The notes under the pieces: generated by a model
The model's input: only the letters and a program-made list of their open reading frames with translations
What the model was told of the DNA's origin: nothing
Databases searched by the model: none
Program-made: the position numbers and the translations under genes
Assembly: GCA_007922225.1 (NCBI GenBank)
Contig: ML680098.1
Span: forward strand, 4,447,679-4,511,678
DNA: 64,000 nt
Direction of reading: 5' to 3'
Source: Emydura subglobosa
Lineage: Eukaryota; Chordata; Testudines; Chelidae
Shown: piece after piece, positions 36,985 to 50,728 of the stretch
Numbering within the stretch: position 1 is the stretch's first letter
How the letters are laid out: each line of letters starts with the position of its first letter

Positions 36985-39900
36985 AAGATACTGTCCAATG
37001 TCCAAAAGGACATTGTTTGGTATCGGAAAATCTCTGATGGATTCTTGCTTTAAAAGACTTATGCTAATAGAAGACATCACGGATCTGTGTGCAACCCAAA
37101 TACTCCACTAGGATTATGAATTGACAATTACCCTATATAACAACTAGACTTCCTCAAGAACCAAGGATTTAATATAAAGCAAACACAGATACATTTTTTC
37201 ATCATTTATTTGTCCCCCCAGGACTTACCTTAGATGTCTACAATTTGGTAAGCACTATCCTACTAAGTATATTAACATCTACTCTTTAAAAGAGTGTCCA
37301 TTCAACCTCTCTGCAATAAGAGTACTTCAAAACAGTATCAGCAACTATACACAAACATACTATATGAACCAGGTGTATGTACGTATGAAATAATTAGTTT
37401 AGGGTTGTGTTTGTTGTTATAAGGGTTAAAAAAAATCTTTTTCCCCACTCCCAAACTGAAACTGTCTTTTTCCTTCCTCATTTATCTTATTTTCTAGCTG
37501 TTAAAAAGAAATACAGAGACTTTTTCAGAGCCAGCAGTTTTGTTTGACTCACTTAAGCACAAAGATTCAAGGCTCTGAGCCTCTGCCCTCAACACCATCA
37601 ATTCTAGTCCCACCTGAAAATCAAACTATTAAAGTGATTGTGGTGACTTTCTGGGAGTCAATCTTTCTGGCTGAATGGTGTCTTCTTGACGGAGAAGGGC
37701 AGTTGTCCCTGAGGAGGAGGGTAATGGTAGGATTTTGTGTTATCCTTTAAGTCAGTCAGAATTATCCATGTATTGCTGAGTCAGCCACATATACAAGGAG
37801 ATAGCAATCATAGCTTGCTCAAGCCTACCTTTCCCAAGAGCACCACCAGAAGTAAAGTACCAGGGAATACCACTAAAGTGATGTTCTTGGTTGAATATAT
37901 TTGGACAATAGGCCCCCAAGACCTCTGAGCTTTTATCATATCTGAACAACATAAGGGCTTAGAGTGAAAAAATGGTAGGGGTTATCTCAATACCTGAGCA
38001 CTGGCAACAAATGGAAAGAAATATTATATAACCCATTCAAGAGTACACACTCACCAATAAAAATTTAAATTCCACAGTATTTGTTGTGTGGTACTCTGGT
38101 AGTCTACATCTGACATACAGAAATGCTGTGAGTACCATAGAGAAGTCGGTTACCATTTCAAGGTAAAACTATCAGGTACAGACCTCTGTACATAAATATG
38201 TACATAAACAAAGTATAATTAAATACTAAATACATACACCCACATCCTCCCCTAAAGAACTAATGGCTTGCATGGATTATGTATAACTTTTCTGTATATT
38301 AAGTATCAACTGTGCAATAAGCTAATTCTCTTGTTTAGAGGACAAGCTCATGAAATATATAGTACCAATAAATATAGACTGTTGCTAGGTTTACATAACT
38401 GCCATAGCAACTGCTACCATAATACAGAAACCTTCCCAAAGAGGTGACTTTACATAAGGTCAACAAGTCCCCTGACAAAAATTTTATATACTGCTCCATC
38501 TTGGAAATACAGCCAAATCTTTGTTCTCTTCATAACCCGTAGGCTAAAAAAGCTAATGAGAATCACAGACAACATATTAAATGATGGTATTTTCAGGGCA
38601 GCTGGGGTTTCATTCTATAAATAATTTTAAAACTATTACCCAATAATGTATCGCAATAAAAAGCTGACAAAGTCTTGCTCAACGGGCAATCACTTGTATG
38701 CTTTTGCAACTACAGATTGAGAATTTTCTTATATGCCTATGGTGATTTTTAGGTGTTTCCATAAATCTGTTATTATTTATCATCAATGGGATTCTTCCTT
38801 TTGCTGTACATTAAAATTAATGAAAATTTATTTTAAAGATTTAGAAAAGCAGAACAGACTTTAGTCAGTGCTCTACATTGTACAGTATTTTATACAGAAG
38901 GTGAGTGTTTTTCCATCAAATATGGCACCCCTTAAGTGACAGAAAACAGTGGCATTTTGAAATAAAATGGGCTTGTTCTCAAACACATTAAAATAGTTTA
39001 TTGAAAATTATATTGGCCAAGAAGTATTTATTCTCACAAAGATCATTCCAATTTCCCCACACATCACCTATGTAAATTGCTGTATTAGCCTGATTCAGTT
39101 GATTCACCAATGCAAAACCACGCCCAAAAAAAGAGTTCTCAGACTTCTTTTCATGAGAAGAAATAGAACTGACAATGAGGGAGGGGGGAAAATTATTTAC
39201 ATCTCCAAAGCTTAAGTTTGTATGGAATCTGAGAGGTCACACCCCAAATCGATGCAAGAGAAGATACGAACCTTGTTCCACAACATTCTCTAAAATATTG
39301 TGCATTATTTGACCAGGAAAGCCTCACCTACTACTTTTTCTAGATTGTTTTAAATCAAGGTAAAAAGCACTTGGATAATACGTGAATGGACTTTATACTG
39401 ATAGACACAGCCAGCCAGGAGATAAACAGAAAGGGGATAGAAAACCCTTTATAAACCTATATATATGGCTTTTTTTTTTTTAAACTTAGAGATACTAATT
39501 GACGTAATGCATACATAAGATGCTCAAAGAGTTGCAGAAGCACACATTTTTTTTTTTTATCATACATGCCTTCATAAAGGACACACCATTTATTTGGAAC
39601 TGTGCAAAATATTTATTTAACAAATGGGGCCAACAATTTAATTGGACAGTCTTCTTTGATGGTGAAATATGTAAGTAAAAGAAGTAAATTTCTATTATTA
39701 TTATTAAAAAGATGAGCCTGAGAGCTGAAATTCACAACTCTGCTAAACTCTAAAAATTATGGACTCAACAGAGATACTGGCTTTATGACACAACAAAACT
39801 GTAACCCACTAACCCTCTTTTGTCTTCAGAATGCATAGGTGTTAATTGCCCACATCATCTTAAATGATCTCCTGCAACATGTGGGGGGCCCTTATGCTAA

Positions 39901-41375
39901 GCCATCTGTCCCACCTTGTATTTCGCTTTGACACAATGACCTTTTCCAGGCCTGAAGAAGAGTGCTCACTCACCTTGTCTCTCTCAATACTTTTTATGGC
40001 ATTTGTATTACACACCATATATATATATAAACATTATACTCTACAGCTTAACAGGGCATGCTATACTAAAAGAGAAAAAAAAATAATTATTTGAAAACAG
40101 CTGCTTATTTCTACATTTGGCCTTTCCATCAGTCACCAGTTTCCAGCCCTACACACAGGGCTTTTTCCTCACCCAGAGTCCTGAAACAATCAACTTAATG
40201 CTATCAAAGTAACTTTGGAGAACTGCAGAATAAAAGACTACTTTCATTTTCAAAACAGATGTTTCACAAATAAAAGAAAAAGAAAAAGAAAAAAGAAGCC
40301 AGATACTCAAGGGCCCTTGGGAGAGTTCCATCATCACTACAAAATGTTTCCTCTTTAAATTGTCAGCATATTCCAAGTTCCTGATCTGAAATCTTCTTCC
40401 ACCACCTATGCTTCTCAAGTTTTGCTTCTCTCCTGAACCCAAGGCAGAATTCACACACAACTCCAATGAAAATCAGAAGGTAGAGAGAGAGAACTAAACC
40501 CCCTAAGAACTCCCTATTCCTGCTCTGTACAACTGATTAGTGTTCCCATTAAGGAAACAAAGAGAAGAATGGATTATACATCACGCAATCAGACTTTGCA
40601 AAGTTATAATGTTCTTTTCTTAAACAGTCGTGTTTTACCTTGAATATTTTCAAACAAAATATCTGGTGATTTTGAATTTTGCTAAATCCATAGCACCGTT
40701 GATTAATCTAAAGTTATTTTATTTTAAGGTCAAAGGCCTTCAAAACAAAGCTCCTGTTTTCCACAGGAATGCATATTCCTCCCCTTCCCTGCCAAAGAAT
40801 CAGTCAGTTATGATATGATATGATCCTCTCTCTAAACTATTTGATTCAGCATGTTAATCAGCATCAATACTCAAATTATTCAGTGTTGGTCACTGCTACC
40901 ACCATAACAAGAATAGTCACTCTTGGCTATAGCCAAGTTCCAAACATACCCACAGCAGGCTGGGTATTGTATTTTATCATACCCAGAAGCCCAAACCTTG
41001 CTTATCTTTTAGTATCAACAAAAGAAAACAAAGTTGTGCTGTTCACAGGAAATGACACTAAGGGCACTAAGTATACCTACAAGGATTACTTGCATTTGGG
41101 TCAACTTTAGAACTAGTCCTCTGCATAGCTGACCACCACCACTTATTACACTATTAAGCATTTTGACCATGTGGGATGTGTAGGCACTATCTGTGGCTAA
41201 ACTCTAACGTTACTGTAAAGTAAGATCATCCTGCCATGCAATAGCTCTTTAATATCAACCATAACCTTCATAAATGGGTTTGTAATGAGAAATCTTGTTT
41301 GTCATACAGTAGGTATGATTGATGCCATATATGAGTGAAATGAAGCCACAGTGACCATCTCAATAACATGAACAG
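36985..41375. other. AT-rich non-coding DNA
   Basis: No gene is recognised. There are T runs at 39471-39480 and 39550-39559, a short (TA)n near 40018-40027, and an A/G-rich run near 40275-40295. ORFs on either strand are short and featureless. Confidence 0.5.
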
Positions 41376-41379
41376 CTGC

Positions 41380-41600
41380 CAAATATTCATTTAGCAGAAT
41401 GAGTTTAGAAAACTTTGAGCAGATTGCTTTCACAAGGCTGCTTTCAACAAAAGGAAACATAATTAACGAGCTAATATCAGCATGTGTCTGGCTAAGCTAA
41501 TGAATATCAAATTACACAGAAACCTGTATAAATCATCATTACCCTGAATTTTAATTGAACTTGCAATTAAACATGACAAATTTTATATACACTAAACCTT
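41380..41600. promoter_or_regulatory. Candidate conserved non-coding element
   Basis: Unique DNA dense in homeodomain-type cores ('cataattaacgagctaata', 'ctaatgaatatcaaatta', 'gaattttaattgaacttg'), with no repeat marks. It is a guess by composition, and no transcription unit is visible nearby. Confidence 0.3.
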
Positions 41601-44454
41601 TAATTTATACTTTCAAATAAGGAATAATTTATCATTTTTAGTATTTCATAGTTAATTTCCCAATATGTACACTTCTAATTAACAAGGACAGACAGGCATT
41701 TAAAAAACTGTTGAAGAGCTCCATTGGTTACAACAACTTTCAGTTCTACAGATTAAAGTTGGGGACCAAGAATTTATGACAAAGTGCAGCAATCCACTTC
41801 GTCTGTGTTTGGAAAAATAATACTACTTCCAACATATCCTATGAAAACCACATGTATCTATCAATCAAAAAAACGGGCGTGCCTAGCTCTACACAAGATT
41901 CTAAACTCACTAATATGCTTCTGCAAAAGCAGAACTTACTACCAAATAGTTAGTAATATGTTACCAATTTAAGGCTGACTTTTGAATGTTGCCTTGCAGT
42001 GAAATCAAAAGGCTTTTTAGATAATCATATTGCTGTTGTGAACTAAAGCTGTAGTTGCACACAATACTGCTTCCTGAGGGAAAGGACATCTCTCATTAAC
42101 TTTTATTTACTTTCATTTTAAGCACATTTTTCATTGCTTATGCTAATGCCCCTTTTTTTATTTATGGTATACAGAGAAAGCCTAAAGAGGCTAACACATA
42201 CAGCTCCTCCCCCCACAACCCTTTGTTTGGTTACATTAGAAATTTAGGTTCTCCCTGCTCCTGAAGAGAAGACTTAAATTACTGGAGAATTTGGTCTTCT
42301 CTACATTCAGGATTTATCCCAAGTAAGTGCACGGCCGTTAGGCAAAACCACAAGTGGCACCATGGAACCTTGTTTGAAATCAGGGTAAGATGCAAATTGT
42401 GATCTACACCATTTTACCCTGCCACATTGAAGGCTGAAACTGATGCGGGGGGAGGGTGGGGAAAAGCACCATTGTTGAAATAATTATATCAAAAGAGTCA
42501 AGACAGACATCTGTGCAGCTCAGAGGGAAAGAGATTTTTAAGTCAGACTGATTAAAACATTGCTTTTGGTTTGTTAACACCGGTTTAACGTTGATCAGTA
42601 AATTTTTGGAGAAAGGACTTTTTGGTTGACGTTTCAGTTAAGATGTGATAAACACAAACTCGGAGATATTCAGTAGATCCAATAGCAAAACCTGGAAAGA
42701 CCATACTTGAAATTCCTCATAATTGATGAGATAAAAAACCATGCAGGGTGGGGGAAATACACCTCCCCTGATAGTTTAAGCTTGTTTTATACATCAAAAA
42801 TAAGCTTGGAAGGATTATGTTTTTAATTGGTAAAGGTCAATAAACATTGATTTCACCATGCACATACAAAAAATAGTTCCAAAGATAATAAAAATTTACA
42901 GGTAAGCAAAGTAAGAAAAATACTGTTTGAGAACTTATTAGAATTTCCTTTAAGGACATTCGTATTTTGTATATTATATATCATACCTTATGATTTGACA
43001 ATTTTGTGTTAAGAGTTACAAAAGATTAACTTTTTGAATCTCAATATATACTGTCATTAAATAATTCTTCGCTGACATCTCCCCATATAATTTCCCACAG
43101 CTGTGAAAATTTAAGTCAATAAAAATAGAAAAAAAATGCTTCAAAATAAACAAGGATATTATCTGACAAAATTATTTAAAAAAAAAATAAAATTCTGCCA
43201 AACCTAAAATCCTTTCAGGTCACCTTGGAGTTTTACATAAGGTAACTGTTCTCAACAGATTGCTAGTAATAGTACACTCTGCAGCACGGGTAAGCATCCT
43301 GTGCCTCTGTTTTGCCTTGTCCCATAAACAACGGGTTAAAATTAATCTAATGAAAGAAATAAAAAGCAACGGTATCCATCATGGAGTCTGCCCGTGGTAT
43401 TGGAAAAAGGGAGGGATAAAGAGATTTTGTACTCATTTTCATAAATGTGTAAGACATTTAGATGCCACAGTGACAGGCATAATATAAGAACTTGGAAAGA
43501 AAGCTATAGCTGCAACCATTGGTTTATACTGAAATGGTGCATCAGTGTTGAAGGATTCACTTTTTTGCACAGGATACTAATTTAGGTCAGGCTTAGTTTC
43601 AAGTAACTGGTATAACACTGTAAGTGTTAGCTGGAAGCAGTAAGTGATATGTAAGTATGTCCCAGAGATATTCCCACCCAAGCTTTCTGATCAGGGCAAT
43701 GGAACAACCCAAGGAAAATTCTCTGCAGATGTTACAGTGAGCTCAGAGTATATTAGGAAAGGCTTCTGGGTGAATATTCCTAGTGCAAACATTATCAACC
43801 ACTTCCATAATTATGACTCCCAGTACTAAGACTCAGCGCTTGGATCTAATGAGCCCCAGAATGGGGGACAAACCTATCATCAAGCAAAGAACAGTCCCGT
43901 TATTTTAGGTGTTTAAGGGTGCTTGTTCATATCTGCTCCTATCCTTAAAGCTAGCTCAAAGACCCTCTGACTTTTTCCCCTTCCCATTGCAGCTCTAGGA
44001 CTGGCTTCTTCCTGCTGCCTTAAGGGCTTTAGGTCTGGGCAATGTAGAGACCGTGTTGGTCGAGGTTCTCCTGGAAACAGGGGAGACTGTTGCCTTGAAT
44101 ACCACCAACCATGGTGTGAACACTTAGGAGATCCAAAGAGGAGCAGAGGGAGTCACTCAAATAACTAGTCCTGTGACATAGGTTAGTTTGGAGCAACTGC
44201 TCACCTCTCCTGAGGAGAGCCCTCAGATGTGGTTCCAGCAGAGTTCCATTCCCATCACCCCTCTTGGGCAAAAAGGTTTTAAGAGAGCTAGCATAGAACA
44301 ATTAAGAGAGTTAGCAAGGAGACATGGGCTAGTGCAACTGCCTCCTCCCAACACCATCAACCCATTTTGTCTGACCCAGTCGGTGTGGCTGACTCAATGT
44401 CTAACAGACATTGCTAGTGAAAGCTGTTTCAGTCTCCAGAGATGCAACTCAGTT
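41601..44454. other. AT-rich non-coding DNA
   Basis: No gene or repeat ends are recognised. The ORF at 44188-44538 overlaps the MIR and is not a gene. Confidence 0.5.
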
Positions 44455-44860
44455 CCATTTAAAGCACTTAACTTGGAATTCAGATTGTCGAGTTTTATTC
44501 CTGGCTCTACCGCTGACTCATTGGGTGACCTTCAATAGCTCACTTAACTTCTCTGGCTATGTCTACACTGCAACTAGGCTTGTGCCAGCTGATACGGGCT
44601 TGCAGAGCTGTTGAACTGAAGTGTAACTGTTCAGGCTTGGGCTAGAGCCCAAGCTTCAGTACCCTATCCCCCTCACAGGGTCCCTGAGCCTGAACGTTTA
44701 CACTGCAATTAAAATGCCCAACAATCAGCTGGCATGGACCAGCTGCCGGTTCCTGAATGCAGTGTAGACATACCCTCTGTGTCTCAATTTATCCTCTTGA
44801 AAAATCAGAATAATGATACTTAAATGTCTTTCAAGGATATTGTGAGGCTTAATCAATCTT
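44455..44860 (+). repeat. MIR interrupted by a hAT MITE
   Basis: The left half (to 44554) holds 'gttttattcctggctctacc' and 'gggtgaccttcaatagctca'. The right half (from 44775) resumes with 'gtgtctcaatttatcctctt' and 'atattgtgaggcttaat'. Joined without the 220-bp insert they read as one collinear MIR. Confidence 0.8.
44555..44774. mobile_element. Non-autonomous hAT-like MITE, 220 bp
   Basis: The ends 'ggctatgtctacactgca' and 'tgcagtgtagacatacc' are inverted copies with one difference and one gap. The interior has the self-complementary 'gcttgggctagagcccaagc'. It sits inside a MIR. Only 'ctct' is repeated exactly at both borders; an 8-bp duplication is not clear. Confidence 0.8.
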
Positions 44861-44869
44861 CACTCCACT

Positions 44870-45220
44870 AATGAATCCTGCTTCATATCTTTCTTGCCCT
44901 ACTGTCTTCTCCATGCTGCCCCCTTTGCCTCAAACACCTTTCTCAATCCTAACGAGCCAGCACCCACATCTCTTCTTTTACATCCCTCTACTCAAATCAC
45001 CTCTTCCACGAGTGCCAATCCCAGTTGGCAAAAACAACATCAGCCACCTACATCCAAAAAATAAATAAATGAAATGTGCTCGGAGACAGAATTCTCCTCG
45101 AAGTTTCCCCAGTGCGTTTTGGGTTGCATGTCTATTTAGAACACAAAGGAATGTGTTGTCTTCTGCAACTTGTACAGCTCTGAGCACACTATCTGCAAGT
45201 AACAAATAATAAACAGTATC
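44870..45220 (+). repeat. Probable L2-clade LINE 3' end
   Basis: 'ccatgctgccccctttgcct', 'catccctctactcaaatcac' and the closing 'acagctctgagcacactatc' follow the order of the ORF2 end and tail of L2-like elements. Divergent and partly deleted. Confidence 0.45.
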
Positions 45221-45825
45221 ATTTGTCCAGTTATTCTAACTCTCAATCCAAAAGGTACAGTATCATCCTTGTTTTCTTTTACATTAAAATGCTTTATTTA
45301 TTCTCATTTATTTTTCAGGGGCTTCTAAACCTGATGAAACTGCATACACTGAGGCTTTGAATGTTTAATGCTTGCTTGAAAAGCACTGTGCGCTCATGCC
45401 TGAGAAGCAGCAGGACAAATATTTTCACACATTATTAGATAGCTGAGTAAAACAGGCTCCACCAGAATTTACAACAGAAGCCTATCAGAATTTACAACTT
45501 GCAAAACTGTGGTTGTCTGCATTTTCTTGTTACTGTGCTTTCTGTAGCTAGAGAAGGCACTTTTTTTTTTTTTTTTTTTTTTTGGGGCCATCTACTGTCT
45601 CACTACTTCCTAGTTAAACCTTGTCTCAAGTTATCAACACTCTCTGGAGAGATAAGCTTCTTCTCACTTACAACCTGTCACTAATAATCGAACTTTCAAG
45701 ACTCCATCTCGAAAAGAGACTACTGGAGGCACACAGGTCACAGGAATTAACTGCCACCAGTCCTTGCAGAAAACTAAGCTCATCAATCTACAGCTTCTCG
45801 TCATAATTAGAATAACGGCTTTGAA
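45221..45825. other. Non-coding DNA with a poly-T run
   Basis: It holds T23 at 45561-45583. No gene is recognised. Confidence 0.5.
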
Positions 45826-45829
45826 AATT

Positions 45830-46110
45830 TGGGCTGATGTTGACTCAGTCTTATGCCACAAAGAACGCTGATTAAAATCTTGGTGTGAAAGTTAATGATA
45901 AGTGCTGGTGGCGTTGTCGTGGCGACAGGGACAAACAATTCCCTCGCTGTGACATTTTCAATGTCCTGCAGAAGAGAAACCGTCCTCTTTAGTGTGGCAC
46001 TGTATGAAGCTTATTTATGGCTACAGGGCTTGCTGGATTGATGACTGTCGTAACACACTGTCAAATCCTTTACTGACACATTCATTTTTTTGAGCCCCTG
46101 TTGTGGCAGG
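45830..46110. promoter_or_regulatory. Candidate conserved non-coding element
   Basis: A unique stretch with balanced composition and CpG words uncommon elsewhere in this window ('ggtggcgttgtcgtggcgac', 'cctcgctgtgacattttcaa'). It has no ORF of note and no repeat signature. A regulatory role is inference from composition. Confidence 0.3.
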
Positions 46111-46199
46111 AATAAAACACAATAAAATACTAAAGTCTTATTTACCAGCTTCTGTTTGGGTAAAATAGTGGACGAAATAAATTGTTTTTATATACAGCC

Positions 46200-46220
46200 T
46201 CACACACACACACACACACA
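46200..46220 (+). repeat. (CA)n microsatellite
   Basis: About ten CA units. Confidence 0.95.
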
Positions 46221-46273
46221 TTACATGCATTAAAAAAATGAGCATTTAATATGCTTACAAACCATTCAGTTCA

Positions 46274-46382
46274 GGCCCTGATCTCGCACTGGGCTGTGTG
46301 CAGAAGGAGCCCTGTACCTCCCGTAGCAGCCATCGGGGACCACAAGAGTTGGCTTACACTGAGCTCACTGCAGGATCAGGTC
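46274..46382. repeat. Palindromic MITE-like repeat
   Basis: It starts 'ggccctgatct' and ends 'gcaggatcagg', imperfect inverse copies. It shares the gatc-type end style with 28033, 50616 and 63609. Confidence 0.5.
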
Positions 46383-47225
46383 TTAAGCTTAGCAAAATGC
46401 CAGGTTGAGAGCCAAGTTTCACACCACACCAGAACAGTCCTCATATAGTTTTATTATTGCACACTGAATATAGAAAAGGATGAATTTTATTGACTAAGTG
46501 ATATCTTAAATGTCTCCATTTATAGTAAAGCATTTCCAGCACTATCTTGTTAACGAATGGGTGGGCCCAGTGTAGTTTTAGGTTTTGAAAACCTCTCCCA
46601 ATACTTTCCCCAAACATTATATTGAAACTCAAACTTGAAAAGTATTAAGATAAGTTCCCTGCTTTCCTGCTCCACATACCCCTTCCTCAGTGCCTCTGAG
46701 GAGCATGGGGGAAAAAAAAGTCTCCCTGCTCTTTGTTCCAAAAGACGATGGTGAAGATGTAATCCCCTCCTCCATACAACATGCAATGGGACTCCTCCTC
46801 CTCTTACTTTTGCCACATTGATCTCATACCTTCTGGGCTCGAGAGGCTGCCAACCAACTAATCTTGTAACTCTGGGGGAATGAGTTGTCAAGGAGGCATT
46901 CCCGGAAGATAGCAAAAGGGGGGGAGAGGGAACTTTAAAGACCACCAGCATCACGTGAAGATGAGTGGTGGAGCACAGACAGTCAAAGGAAGATGCGGTC
47001 TAGGGAGGGGAATGAGATCTGAGGTAGACAGACCAGCGTAGAGGATTTTCAATTCTCACTTTCAAGGCTCCACTCAGCTCACATGTTGCCTATGCTTTTC
47101 CTTCCCATCTCATCACTTCCTCCTCATCTTCCTCCACCCAAACATCACACCTCACCGTCCCTTCCATATCCTCCTCTTCCATCTCTGTAAATGCTTCCAT
47201 GGGACTGGTAATACAGTTCTCTTCC
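46383..47225. other. Non-coding DNA
   Basis: No gene. The ORF at 46550-46954 on the minus strand (134 codons) crosses a purine-rich area and has no domain. Pyrimidine-rich DNA lies at about 47090-47190. Confidence 0.45.
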
Positions 47226-47229
47226 TGCC

Positions 47230-47540
47230 CTGGTCTAACATGATTCTTACTCTTTGTTCCTTTGCAACCTCACTTAACAGAATACTTTGGTGAAGGCTTT
47301 CAAACCAGAGCCCTCTTAAAGAAGTGTTTTTCTTCAGATTATAAAAAAAAAAAAAAAGATCAATGTACATCCTTATATTTCCATCCTCTGGATAACATAC
47401 CTGGTGAACTATCTGCATATAGTGTTTGGTTTGCATCTTTAGATTGTAAGCATCATAAGGTTACGGCCCATATCTCTGATCAGTACCTAGCACACTGTCA
47501 GTGCTCAAAGCCAATGAAATCAGTAACTGGTGTATATAGT
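47230..47540 (+). repeat. L2-clade LINE 3' end
   Basis: 'agccctcttaaagaagtgtt' (the short Lys/Leu-rich ORF2 ending) is followed by a 15-A run, then the tail 'tttagattgtaagcatcata', 'agtacctagcacactgtcag'. This order is that of L2-type elements. Confidence 0.6.
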
Positions 47541-50500
47541 TTACAGGCTCATCAGGCACGTTGAGATCTTTGATCTAAGATGGTCATATCATTATGAAAC
47601 AAATGAAATTCAGTACGTAAATGCTAATTTTTGCCAGTATTTTATGTAATGATGTTGTGAGTTATTTAACAATGGAAACAGACTGAAATCTTCAAAGCCA
47701 CTTGGAAGTGATGGATGTGCAATGCCTACCATCTTTAACACGACCTGGGCAACCAAATCCTTCAGTAGCTTTGAAAATCTCAGCCAACAATGTTCTGTAT
47801 CCAAATACCTAATGATTTGGGGTTGATTGAATTTCTACTTATTTCAATATTCACCCATTCAAATTGGCATACAGCTAGCACAGTTTTCCTTGAACAGTTG
47901 ATGTGGAGACAGAGCCAAAATGAGGGAGAACATGTGCATGGAATTAAGTGGTAAGCTGCAACTTTTATTAAAATTTAACACACTGGAAACTAGCTGCTAG
48001 TTGTGATGAGTAAACACCACCACTCCAGTACCTTAGTTAGGTACTATACACGTTCCTACATAACCCATTGTGGCTTGCAGGTTCTGCAAGGAAGGCTAAA
48101 TACACCCTATTCCTCTGCCAATTGGACCACTGGAGAAAAAATTCCTTCCTGACCTGTTAAATAGGTGATTGGCTAGATCTGCAGCATCTGTCAGACAGGT
48201 TTCCATTCCTAGTTTGGCAGGGTAGAGTGGACTGATTGAACACAGCGGAAAGTGGCTTCACATGGCCCTGCTGGGCTAAATCCTGTGAGCTGGGGAATGC
48301 TGGCCAATCAGCACTCCTCTTCCCCACCTGATGCCAGAGACTATCAGAGAGGAGCTAGACATTGTCCCTTGGCTGTCCTACTTTCACCATCAGTTTCTCC
48401 CACCCGTTGATGCAGGTGGGTGGTATTTGTAAGTCACGGACATTGACATCATCATCAATACATGATTTACTTCAATTCATCACCAAGCTAATGACAATTG
48501 GCCTTGTAACCACATTATGAAATAGCTCACAGCTAGCTCTTGCAAAGTATTCCAATACTCCTTCATACACTGTTGGACCTGTTAGTTTGTCTACCAAGTT
48601 CGGTAAAGTATTTCCTTCCTCCTTTTTTTATTTATATCCCTTTTTATAGCATGGTTTGCACTTTAGTAATGGAGATCATGCTGCTTCATCTATAACAAAA
48701 ATAAATTGAATTATCTGCTCACTAGGTATGTCATATAAAGTGGGGGCTAGATCCTGAAAATAAACCCACACGAGTACACCCTTGACACATGGAACCATAT
48801 GCAAAGGTCTAGCCCAACTGGAACAGATACAGTCCATCACATGTTAAACAGTTCCTAAATATGTGTTTGCTGTAGGTAAAAGAATAAAGGAATTGTTATA
48901 ATGTGTTCTGTTAATTCTATGATGATTTCATTATTATTCTTTTACCACCCCACTCACAAAAATAAACAAATGCAAAGACCAAAATATATAAACATTTAAA
49001 GACTATTTCCTACAAACCATCAAACCAAAGACCCTCAATGTGAAGGTTGGTGTTAGAAGTGGGATTCTAAAAAAAATATTCTGAAAACCTAGTATTTAAA
49101 TCCTCTGAGTTCATAAGTGAAAATGAGTTTTACAGTTCTTATTGTATTCTCCATCTGCCTACATGTAAGAACCACCCTATAGCTGGGAACAACTGACAAC
49201 GTGCTTGGCAAATATCTGGCACTGGAAGAAAAGAAAATACATCATCTTAGGCTCCAGAGGCCTGATGCAAAGCTCTGTGAAGTCACAATAAGGTGCTCTT
49301 TACACTCAGTTCAGTGAGCTTTGAATCATGACCAAAGTACAGTGGCAAAGCTGTTTGAGGAAACCTGCACAGCATCTTAAAATATTAGGGCTTTTCTAGT
49401 GCTACCAATCCTTTGCAACTATGAATAGCAAATTCCTGTGATAATATAATAATGTAAATTTAAATAAAAATAGAATAGAATATCAATATTCCCTTCTTCC
49501 ATCATCAAATTATTATATAAATGCTGCAGGTCAATGTATCTCATATGTGCTGCACAAGTATGTCACAAATCTTTACTCTTGTGCCTAAGTGTCAGCTTTC
49601 ACTTTGATTTTCTTTGCTTTTGTCGGTTTGTATCACAACCTTAATATTATGTGAAAGTACTTTTTTGTGTCCTAATAAGATTAAAATATACACTCTGTAC
49701 CCTTCTGATTCCTGATGGAAAAAATGAGAGTTCTACACAAAAACTCTGGGTGACTAAACAGATTGTCAAATATAAAAAAAAAGAAACTCCAGCAGTCAGT
49801 TTTAATTTATTCATGGCCATCAGCTTTTCTTGTCCTATTAGTTACCATAATAGCAACACAGTGTTGAGCAAAATACCAGAAGCTTTCATTAGAATCATTA
49901 ACATAATTTGATAACTGATGGTATTTGATTTCTGACTTTTGAACTTTGACTTGAAGCTTGGTGTATGTAAGATGTAATCTCACTGATTGGGTTTTTAAAA
50001 AAACAAAACAAAAAAAACCATGAACACTTCACATTACATTGCTTTGTTAACAGTAATTAATGTTCCCATTTGTCACAAGCTGTATTATTTGGAACAGCAG
50101 TAGTGATTGATAAAAGATGTGACAAAGATATGCCAATGTCATCTTCCCCCAAAAGAATTTTGTCCTACTTTAAGGATTGCAGATAATAAACTAAGTCAAG
50201 CGTGTGTCTTTTTTCACAGTGAGAATTGGATGGATAAGGACATGGTTTTGATGTAAGCTATGACAATATTAATTTGTTAGCATAATGACAAAAATCAGTT
50301 AGAATAGATCTGAGTTAAATTCACCTATGTTAAGAATTCAGAGCTATGGCCGACAGTCAAGAAGCTCTAGCTACAACTTACCTACATACAATAGTGCATG
50401 AACTTACCTACATTTTAACAAGTCCTTAACTACAGAGGCAGAGAGAACAAGACACTCTATTTTCAGTCTATTCTCTCTAGATTTTTTGGAGTAGTAGCAT

Positions 50501-50610
50501 GCCTAATAATGTAGTGTTAATACAAATTGTATGGCTAAATCCCTATGTACTGCTTGGAAAAAGTAGGTTGGCACTTCGTGGACTGAGTAGAAATAAAAAT
50601 AACTACAACG
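47541..50610. other. AT-rich non-coding DNA
   Basis: No gene. A segment at about 48060-48260 is less AT-rich and contains 'aattccttcctgacctg', wording I associate with a dispersed reptile repeat, but I cannot place it in a family. Confidence 0.4.
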
Positions 50611-50615
50611 TATGT

Positions 50616-50728
50616 GGCCCTGATCCTGCAAAACCTTGCAACTAAATTTAATTTAGTGAGTAGTCCCAGTGACCTAAATGGGAGTACTCATGTATGTAAA
50701 ATTTCTTATGTACCTAGGAGTGGGGGCC
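50616..50728. repeat. Palindromic MITE-like repeat
   Basis: It starts 'ggccctgatcctgcaaa' and ends 'aggagtgggggcc'. Inside, 'gagtagtcccagtgac' faces 'aatgggagtactc'. Same family as 63609-63736. Confidence 0.65.

Noticed and set aside
44188..44538. 116-codon plus-strand ORF
   Set aside because: It overlaps a MIR and has no domain.
45561..45583. T23 run as a Pol III terminator or retroposon tail
   Set aside because: No adjacent body, target duplication or Pol III gene was found; treated as a homopolymer.
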